Part shown: one piece after another, positions 58,985 through 64,000 of the stretch | Numbering within the stretch: the stretch's first letter is position 1 | How the letters are laid out: each line of letters opens with the position of its first letter | Source of the DNA: Neoalteromonas facilis | GTDB taxonomy: Bacteria > Pseudomonadota > Gammaproteobacteria > Enterobacterales > Alteromonadaceae | Direction: 5' to 3' | DNA: 64,000 nt | NCBI RefSeq assembly: GCF_002807665.1 | Contig: NZ_PEAY01000002.1 | Span: forward strand, 248,001-312,000 | Position numbers and translations under genes: made by a program | Notes under the pieces: generated by a model | Seen by the model: the letters and a program-made list of their open reading frames with translations, nothing else | What the model was told of the DNA's origin: nothing | Databases searched by the model: none

Positions 58985-59061
58985 GCTAAGGTTTGGTGGC
59001 GAACTATTAGGAGACATGTTATGGCAACAGCGAGCGCAGTGAATGACTTAATTTGTTACAT
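58985..59061 (-). repeat. attC-like site E (doubtful)
   Basis: Begins TAACAA at the stop codon of the DUF4440-like gene and has a palindromic CACTGCGCTCGCTG core, but the far end does not pair with the start and the CTGGRAC motif is missing. Listed because of position; it could be decayed. Confidence 0.33.
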
Positions 59062-59403
59062 AGCATGTTTAATCGAAGTGCCTTGGTGATATTTAATCTG
59101 CCAATTGTTATTTACCCTTTTCCATATAGAACATCGATACGCACTTTGTTGATCGATTGTAGTTTGATACTTAACCAAAATGCAGTCTTCAGCAAGAACA
59201 ATAAAGTTAAAATCGTGGGTAGAAAAAGCAACGGGCTCTTCGTTAACCAATTCGTTGATGATATCTGATTTCGTAAATTTTCTTCCAGATTTTCCAATTT
59301 CCTCAAAATCTTCAGATATTAAGGCTGCTAAGCGTTGTTTATCTTTTCGTATAGCAGGATCGTTCAGCTCTAGTTCCAAATTTCTTATTATTTCGAATTC
59401 CAT
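59056..59403 (-). CDS. NTF2-like / DUF4440 domain protein (cassette gene)
   Basis: A 115-residue soluble protein of the SnoaL/DUF4440 type of the NTF2-like fold (LALISEDFEEIGKSGRKF-like opening, then DFNFIVLAEDCILVKYQT, SIWKRVNNNWQIKYHQGT). Family members are diverse small-molecule-binding or enzyme domains. I start at ATG 59403, preceded by AGGAAG; the 21 codons open upstream are inside attC site D and so are excluded. The stop codon TAA is part of the next attC-like element. Confidence 0.78.
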   Translation of the reverse strand: MEFEIIRNLELELNDPAIRKDKQRLAALISEDFEEIGKSGRKFTKSDIINELVNEEPVAFSTHDFNFIVLAEDCILVKYQTTIDQQSAYRCSIWKRVNNNWQIKYHQGTSIKHAM

Positions 59404-59410
59404 ACTGCTT

Positions 59411-59513
59411 CCTAATGCCCCGATAATGGGCGAATGCTTGCTGCGAAAATGATGAAGCCGCAGCAAGTAGGCGTTCCAGCCTTCCTGAGAGCGACTACAG
59501 CAGATTGTTATGT
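59411..59513 (-). repeat. attC-like site D
   Basis: On the minus strand it runs ACATAACAATC ... GGGGCATTAGG. A central 8-bp stem TTGCTGCG / CGCAGCAA and the segment GCTGGAACGCC are visible, the latter near-identical to site B. It overlaps the end of the 140-residue membrane protein gene, as cassette stops often do. Confidence 0.68.
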
Positions 59514-59917
59514 TTTACCTGATGTAGCATAAAACTACCAGCTACCCAAGGACCCAGAATTAGCACGACCGGTTGAAAATAAAGTTTGTAGTTTGCCCAA
59601 CCGGCAGGCGTTGCGACAGCTTGGACGACAAGTGCACAAGCGGCAAGAAAACCCAACAAACCAAATAAACAGACATTAATACGTGACCAAAATGTTGGAC
59701 ATAACTGCAAACGTTTGCCGAAATACGCGTGGACTAAACCTTTTGAAGTAAGTTGTGAAATAGCCATAGCGATAAAAGTAGCAACTAGCCAAAAAGCTGA
59801 TGGGTGGTAATGAGAGTTTGCAATGAATTGCAAAATAGGCAGGAATTGCACTGTTAAAACAGTAAGCAAAAACACTGTAAGCACCGCGAGCAAAAAGCGC
59901 CAGTATATTGCCCACAT
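59495..59917 (-). CDS. Four-helix membrane protein of unknown function (cassette gene)
   Basis: A 140-residue hydrophobic protein with about four TM helices (~7-30, 40-60, 80-102, 112-132) and a His/Asn-rich end (HQVKHNN). No family recognised. A ribosome-site-like AAGGG lies shortly before the ATG. The last codons enter attC site D. Typical of orphan cassette proteins that alter the envelope, but the role is unknown. Confidence 0.7.
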   Translation of the reverse strand: MWAIYWRFLLAVLTVFLLTVLTVQFLPILQFIANSHYHPSAFWLVATFIAMAISQLTSKGLVHAYFGKRLQLCPTFWSRINVCLFGLLGFLAACALVVQAVATPAGWANYKLYFQPVVLILGPWVAGSFMLHQVKHNNLL

Positions 59918-59957
59918 ACTAACCCTTACTCATCGAAGACATCTGTAAAACAAAAAA

Positions 59958-60018
59958 ACATAACGCCCCGCTTGTGTCCCAGCGAGCGGAGCGAGTGAGC
60001 TTTATTGGCTTGTTATAC
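59958..60018 (-). repeat. attC-like site C
   Basis: A compact 61-bp element: GTATAACAAGCC ... CGGGGCGTTATG on the minus strand, with complementary ends (ATAAC/GTTAT) and an imperfect CTCGCTCCGCTCGC core. It shares TAACAAGCC-A-TAAAGC with site B and CTGGGAC with site F. It starts 2 nt after the stop codon of the 120-residue gene. This is the clearest attC-like site. Confidence 0.78.
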
Positions 60019-60020
60019 AC

Positions 60021-60383
60021 CTATTCCTTCCATTCTTTATCATGCTTTTGTGCTTTGTATTCGGTGACTTCAGGCAACTCAGACATTTTTAAACTGCAAT
60101 GGCTACATTGAGACGCGAAGAAGTCTAAGAAATAACAGTAACACGACATGATATTGAACACGCTAAAATATCTGTTGTTGCATCTGGGGCACTTAGAAAA
60201 CGCATAACGGAAATAGATAAAGTAACCAAAAACAACTAACACTATCTCAATTGCAAACAATGGTCGAAAAGCTGCACTGACTATCGAAACGAGTAAAAAG
60301 GTAAAAACAAACGGCCAGAATAAGAGCTTGATCGTGGCTCTTTTTTTTCTGATTTTTCTTAAACCGTTAAAGTATTCTTCCAT
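60021..60383 (-). CDS. Membrane protein with zinc-ribbon (cassette gene)
   Basis: A 120-residue protein: basic N-terminus (RKIRKKRATIK), two TM helices (~19-62), then a cytoplasmic zinc-binding region with CPRC near residue 65 and CSHC near 94, and a charged tail. Function unknown. It starts 15 nt after attC site B and its stop lies next to site C, so cassette boundaries are well defined on both sides. Confidence 0.75.
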   Translation of the reverse strand: MEEYFNGLRKIRKKRATIKLLFWPFVFTFLLVSIVSAAFRPLFAIEIVLVVFGYFIYFRYAFSKCPRCNNRYFSVFNIMSCYCYFLDFFASQCSHCSLKMSELPEVTEYKAQKHDKEWKE

Positions 60384-60397
60384 GCTCTACCAAAGGT

Positions 60398-60506
60398 GTA
60401 TAACACCCCCATAAGGGGCAATTACCTGTAGGCTAAAATACGGAGCGAAGCGGAGGGAGCCTACAGGTAAGTGTTCCAGCGCAGCGCTTTAATGGGCTTG
60501 TTAGAA
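60398..60506 (-). repeat. attC-like site B
   Basis: Runs TTCTAACAAGCCCATTAAAGC ... GGGGGTGTTATAC on the minus strand, with an internal long hairpin TTACCTGTAGGCT / AGCCTACAGGTAA. It contains the stop codon (TAA) of the 144-residue gene, the classic cassette arrangement. Confidence 0.76.
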
Positions 60507-60935
60507 CCTGCCAAATTCTTCCAAGAAATCATCTTTAGAGCCATTAAAAGGAACCTTCTCAATTCTATGTTTATAAGGATTCCCATCAATTTGGAAGTCG
60601 ACGAAAATATATTGAATTTTATTCATTTTAATAACCTGAGGCTGGTCATCAACATAAACAACCCGCTCCTCGGCTTCGCCCTCCAAAAAGGACATTGAAT
60701 GCATAAACATTACGTGTAAGTTTGAGTGCTCGAATCTAAAGTCATAGCTGGCATTAACACTCATCAGTTTAATTTCAGCACCTCTGATTTCAGGCATTGC
60801 GCTATTAATATATTCCTTTGCCTTCAATTCAATAGACTCCTTTTCGATTGTTGCTAGGCCACTCCACTCAATAGCATCGCTCGCGGTAGCTAATGCACTC
60901 CAAAATAAAATTAAAAAAGCGGATAAATTTTTCAC
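60501..60935 (-). CDS. Secreted protein of unknown function (cassette gene)
   Basis: A 144-residue exported protein. I choose GTG 60935 because AAGGA lies 7 nt upstream and a signal peptide (VKNLSAFLILFWSALATASD) begins there; an ATG at 60959 would translate attC sequence. The mature part is mixed alpha/beta with acidic patches and no recognised motif. The stop codon is inside attC site B. Confidence 0.72.
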   Translation of the reverse strand: MKNLSAFLILFWSALATASDAIEWSGLATIEKESIELKAKEYINSAMPEIRGAEIKLMSVNASYDFRFEHSNLHVMFMHSMSFLEGEAEERVVYVDDQPQVIKMNKIQYIFVDFQIDGNPYKHRIEKVPFNGSKDDFLEEFGRF

Positions 60936-60950
60936 GAATCGTCCTTGTAG

Positions 60951-61073
60951 TTCTAACAACTTATTGGACGCCTACTTGGCGTAAAGTTTTACACCAAAGT
61001 GGTGTATTTTCTGTTTTGCCAGTCTAACAAATCGGCGCGGAGCGTCCAGCAATACTGACTTGGCATGTTATTG
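60951..61073 (-). repeat. attC-like site A
   Basis: A 123-bp element running CAATAACATGCC ... AAGTTGTTAGAAC on the minus strand, with inverted repeats GGACGC/GCGTCC and a perfect hairpin TACACCA-CTT-TGGTGTA. The GTTAGAA end fits the attC R' consensus (GTTRRRY) in six of seven positions. Confidence 0.65.
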
Positions 61074-61133
61074 GTCACTTTGGGGGAATTTATAACGACA
61101 AGTTCGGAAAATATGTACTGGCATTTGCTTCAT
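61068..61133 (-). CDS. 21-codon reading frame ending in attC site A
   Basis: ATG 61133 to TAA 61068, encoding a short basic peptide (KQMPVHIFRTCRYKF). Its only support is that the TAA is exactly the TAAC of attC A, as in real cassettes. It may be the 3' remnant of an older cassette gene. Confidence 0.25.
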   Translation of the reverse strand: MKQMPVHIFRTCRYKFPQSDQ

Positions 61134-61247
61134 TGTGAAAACTGAATATATAAACAGTGGTTTTACGATTTTTTTTGCTAGCCAAGCGTTTCTCGAGCGA
61201 CTTCATTGAAATCTACAGGCATCGAGCAATATCGATTTATTGCTGAT
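61134..61247. other. Spacer between array edge and 105-residue gene
   Basis: About 114 bp, AT-rich, with a T8 run and a short hairpin AGCAAT/ATTGCT just after the stop codon of the 105-residue gene. No attC features seen; this looks like the array boundary or an older decayed site. Confidence 0.4.
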
Positions 61248-61565
61248 TTAGCTTTTCTTCTTCGTATACTTTATATGCGTACGCGCGATCCAAGGTATGG
61301 GCAGAAAGCCACAACAAACAACACCAAGGGCGAGACCAATTTCTCCAATGGTTTGAGTGTAAAATGCAATACCAATCACCATCAATGAGGCTGCGGTGAC
61401 CATCAGGCTATTTCCTACGCCGTTTGCGTATTCAGTGATATCTGTGATGTGCTCCCTTCCGTTAATAAAATCGTGGCTCTTGGAGGTTCTAAAAAAAGCG
61501 CCTAGCAGCAGAATAACCAATGCGGTAGCCAGCAAAACTAATAATGTTAGGGTAAGTTCATCCAT
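61248..61565 (-). CDS. Small membrane protein of unknown function
   Basis: A 105-residue protein with three TM helices (~6-25, ~50-68, ~73-92), a polar loop (SKSHDFINGREHITDITEYANG) and a basic end (KYTKKKS). No family recognised. TAGGA stands upstream of the ATG. It lies upstream of the cassette array on the same strand and may supply transcription into it, or itself be a cassette whose attC has decayed. Confidence 0.65.
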   Translation of the reverse strand: MDELTLTLLVLLATALVILLLGAFFRTSKSHDFINGREHITDITEYANGVGNSLMVTAASLMVIGIAFYTQTIGEIGLALGVVCCGFLPIPWIARTHIKYTKKKS

Positions 61566-61649
61566 CGCTTATATATCCTAATAAAGTTGACGAAAGTAAT
61601 GTAACTTGTTGTTTTTCTTGATTCAAGCAGGCAGAAAACGCCCGCCCGT

Positions 61650-62504
61650 TCATTTAATCAGGTTGCGATGACTATCGTTGATTGCTATCGCATTGCAGAC
61701 AGATGGCAAGATGTCAGGCGTCAGACCCGCCGGTAGGTGTGCCAATCGGTTTTGAGCTAGCGATGCTCTTTGTCCGTCGTCGCCTGTAATAATGCTATCT
61801 ATCCATGAATAAAAGAATGATATACGTGAGTAGTATTCAGAAATACCATACTGACCAATCGATCCACCCGTAAACCTTGAGCTTACGCCTAACAATTCAA
61901 ACCCATTTTGTGTTCGAATAAACGCGGGCCCGCCACTATCACCACCACCCGAAACACCTTCTAATGGCAAAGCCTGTTCGCCTTTATCAAACTCAAATAT
62001 GAGCAATGGGCCTTGGGCTGCATGGATCCTATTTTGTGCCTGGCGAAGTAGGCCGTTGTTTAATGCATTGTCGATGGTTTCACCAAGCTCCCCGTTCCCG
62101 GTGCCGCCAATGCCAATAAACCATGCAACTAGCCCTTCCTCATCCTCTTTTTGATAAAGCTTGGCTGGCGTTACATCAAGTGCCGGGGCGCTCAATTGCA
62201 TTAACGCGATGTCATGGCTCTCGCCAGGTTGATAGTCTGGGTGAACATACAATTGGCCAATTTGCCTAATGCGCCCATTGATAAGGATGGTGCTCTTAGG
62301 CTTAATACAGAATGAGGCGTGGGCGGCCGTTACCACCCATTCTGGTGCAATGAGAGTTCCGTGCGCGCCATCTACGTAGAGAGTGGCGAGTGCTGGAAAG
62401 TCATTTATAGTGGCCCTGTATTGTTCATCTGGCACATCATGCCGAATAATAATAGCGTAACTCGGTAAAGGCAAAGTGATAAGTAAAAGTAAGATCCTAA
62501 ACAT
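61650..62504 (-). CDS. Secreted trypsin-like serine protease
   Basis: A 284-residue chymotrypsin-fold (S1) protease. The signal peptide ends near LPSYA|II. The catalytic triad is His62 (TAAH), Asp98 (HDIALM) and Ser190 (GGGDSGGP). The acidic start of the mature protein (RHDVPDEQYRA) resembles a short pro-region. No PDZ or GlyGly-CTERM domain is seen. It is divergent from a CadC-like regulator, which probably controls it. Confidence 0.9.
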   Translation of the reverse strand: MFRILLLLITLPLPSYAIIIRHDVPDEQYRATINDFPALATLYVDGAHGTLIAPEWVVTAAHASFCIKPKSTILINGRIRQIGQLYVHPDYQPGESHDIALMQLSAPALDVTPAKLYQKEDEEGLVAWFIGIGGTGNGELGETIDNALNNGLLRQAQNRIHAAQGPLLIFEFDKGEQALPLEGVSGGGDSGGPAFIRTQNGFELLGVSSRFTGGSIGQYGISEYYSRISFFYSWIDSIITGDDGQRASLAQNRLAHLPAGLTPDILPSVCNAIAINDSHRNLIK

Positions 62505-62599
62505 GTAATAGATTTCTGCGAATGTGAGAATAGGTATCTTTATCTTTGAAACGATAAAAGAATGCTAGAATCGCCCACTTAAATATAAGTAACTTTTAT

Positions 62600-62618
62600 C
62601 TATCCAATTACTATCCAA
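62600..62618. promoter_or_regulatory. Tandem 8-bp direct repeat upstream of the CadC-like gene
   Basis: CTATCCAA occurs twice with an 11-bp period (ctatccaa-tta-ctatccaa), 20 nt before the regulator's ATG. One helical turn between direct repeats is the usual site geometry for OmpR/CadC-type winged helices, so autoregulation or control of the divergent protease is possible. Confidence 0.45.
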
Positions 62619-62637
62619 GCCAACGTATAGAAGAATC

Positions 62638-63354
62638 ATGAAGTTAGATGAGCCGATAGAGCTGACAATTGAACGCCTGAAAAGCGCTCCGTTTAAAACC
62701 GGAGATGTGTTGGTCAACGTCAGTCAGAATACAATCCAACGCAATGGTGAAACGTACACGCTGCAACCGAAGGTTTTAGAGCTGCTGGTTTTATTAGTAT
62801 GCGCGAATGGAGCTACGATAAGTAAGGAGGAAATTACTGCTAACCTTTGGCCCGAAGTTGTTGTTGGCCCAGACTCTCTGGCGAATTGTATGGCTAGATT
62901 GCGTAAGGCATTAAATGACGATGCGAAAAGCCCTGCTTATATTCAAACGGTGCAACGAAAAGGGTATCGCTGGTTACCAAGTGTAGAGCTAACCAATGAG
63001 CAAACGCGCCACAACCTATATGCGAAGCGGATAGTATTGATGTGCGCTTTGTTTGGCATTTTTGCCGTCGGGTACTTTATTTACCCAAACACATTCAAAC
63101 AGGAAACCTTTCCATTCCCAGACCTTGCTATTAAGAAGTTGCCTGACGGTGGATACGAAATACAAGCAGGTATAGAAGGTAAGCTGACTGAAGAGAGAAA
63201 GGCGGCACTATTAAAGGAAATAAAACGGATTACCGGTGAAGAACATTCAGATATGGAGTTTACCTTCGATACATTGGTACCAACATGCCCGCCTGTGATC
63301 GAAGGGAAGAAAGATGAAAAAGACTGCGTAGCATCCGAAGCGCAAAAAGATTAA
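62638..63354 (+). CDS. CadC-like membrane-bound transcriptional regulator
   Basis: A 238-residue ToxR/CadC-type protein: OmpR-like winged helix (~20-113, with LQPKVLELLVLL, ISKEEITANLWPEV and YIQTVQRKGYRW), one TM helix (~131-150), and a short periplasmic domain of ~88 residues with two cysteines (Cys217 and Cys230) that could form a redox-sensitive disulfide. The sensor part is much smaller than E. coli CadC's. It is divergent from a protease gene, with tandem repeats in the 133-bp gap. Confidence 0.88.
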   Translation: MKLDEPIELTIERLKSAPFKTGDVLVNVSQNTIQRNGETYTLQPKVLELLVLLVCANGATISKEEITANLWPEVVVGPDSLANCMARLRKALNDDAKSPAYIQTVQRKGYRWLPSVELTNEQTRHNLYAKRIVLMCALFGIFAVGYFIYPNTFKQETFPFPDLAIKKLPDGGYEIQAGIEGKLTEERKAALLKEIKRITGEEHSDMEFTFDTLVPTCPPVIEGKKDEKDCVASEAQKD

Positions 63355-63423
63355 CGCGAGCATTTGCTACCGAGTGAAAAACACCGCTGGTCATTAATAA
63401 ACCAATTTAATCCCACTTAACAC

Positions 63424-63451
63424 TTGCAATCTTGGCTAACCTCTATATAAT
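63424..63451 (+). promoter_or_regulatory. Sigma-70-type promoter of the S10 operon
   Basis: TTGCAA (63424-63429) and a perfect TATAAT (63446-63451) are separated by 16 bp. A GCCCAC/GTGGGC hairpin (63456-63475) begins at the expected transcript start. Confidence 0.7.
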
Positions 63452-63454
63452 TCG

Positions 63455-63976
<522 letters not shown>

Positions 63977-63994
63977 TAGAAGAGGGTTATAACA

Positions 63995-64000
63995 ATGGCG
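63995..64000 (+). CDS. rplC: Start of 50S ribosomal protein L3 (partial)
   Basis: Only ATG-GCG is inside the window. The call rests on conserved rpsJ-rplC order and an AGAGGG ribosome-site-like sequence 8 nt upstream. Confidence 0.6.

Larger units (their letters stand above)
57968..61073 (-). mobile_element. Integron gene-cassette array without integrase (CALIN)
   Basis: A run of small minus-strand genes, each ending at or just before a 60-125 bp imperfect palindrome with integron attC character (sites A to F listed separately). Sites A to D are clearest. Stop codons fall within or a few bases from the TAAC of the attC, and the next gene's ribosome site begins a few bases after the palindrome's GTTA/ATTA end. 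This is how integron cassettes are built. No tyrosine-recombinase integrase is in the window, so the array is of the CALIN type (cluster of attC sites lacking an integrase). Genes inside are mostly of unknown function. Confidence 0.68.

Noticed and set aside
57968-61073. CRISPR array
   Set aside because: The repeated elements are non-identical palindromes separated by whole genes, not short identical repeats with uniform spacers; no cas genes.
61206-61388. 60-codon plus-strand frame
   Set aside because: Mostly antisense to the 105-residue membrane protein gene; no Shine-Dalgarno.

Overview
The window is a gammaproteobacterial chromosome segment, most likely from the order Alteromonadales (an Alteromonas/Glaciecola-like marine bacterium). 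The evidence is the gene content: class II ketol-acid reductoisomerase, ompR-envZ, greB-tex, slyX-fkpA, plsB, tamAB and the S10 ribosomal operon, together with many c-di-GMP proteins. Genus-level placement is inference. Coding density is high, with many 4-nt start/stop overlaps. I saw no rRNA, tRNA, CRISPR array, prophage or IS element.

Layout. 0-7.7 kb: the end of purH and purD, a periplasmic solute-binding-like protein followed by a voltage-gated K+ channel, prkB, an SGNH hydrolase, and ompR-envZ. 7.7-13.2 kb: a three-gene minus-strand unit (soluble zinc-binding-type chemoreceptor, small membrane protein, TPR diguanylate cyclase), then a PspB-like protein divergent from an ECF sigma factor / membrane partner / beta-carbonic anhydrase unit. 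13.2-21.5 kb: tamA-tamB, a PPK2 polyphosphate kinase, a Bcr/CflA-type exporter and a small conserved protein. 22-35 kb: branched-chain amino acid genes ilvC | ilvY and ilvE-ilvD-ilvA, with comM and a 1.4-kb-residue-scale propeller/GGDEF/EAL sensor between them. 35-45.4 kb: plsB, apbE-like, a threonine/serine dehydratase, slyX with an overlapping WD40 lipoprotein, fkpA, greB and tex. 45.4-54.7 kb: a signalling block with a GAF-GspE-like ATPase coupled to a 7TMR-DISM diguanylate cyclase, a YfiR-type histidine kinase divergent from a TonB-dependent receptor, and an MscS channel.

54.8-62.5 kb is accessory. Its core (about 57.97-61.07 kb) looks like a run of integron gene cassettes without an integrase (a CALIN). 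Small minus-strand genes of mostly unknown function each end at, or within a few bases of, an attC-like imperfect palindrome. The cassettes encode a signal-peptide protein, a zinc-ribbon membrane protein, a four-helix membrane protein, an NTF2/DUF4440-like protein and a secreted alpha/beta hydrolase. A 44-codon membrane peptide gene follows. The region is bounded by a trypsin-like protease divergent from a CadC-like membrane transcription factor. The conserved S10 operon (leader, rpsJ, first codons of rplC) closes the window.

How genes work together. ilvC/E/D/A perform most steps of valine, leucine and isoleucine synthesis, with IlvY as the expected activator; no acetolactate synthase gene is present here. 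Three diguanylate cyclase-type proteins sit in distinct genetic partnerships (chemoreceptor, secretion-type ATPase, propeller sensor). The best candidates for undescribed biology are the cassette array and the paired signalling modules at 7.7-11.0, 11.1-13.2 and 45.4-53.8 kb.
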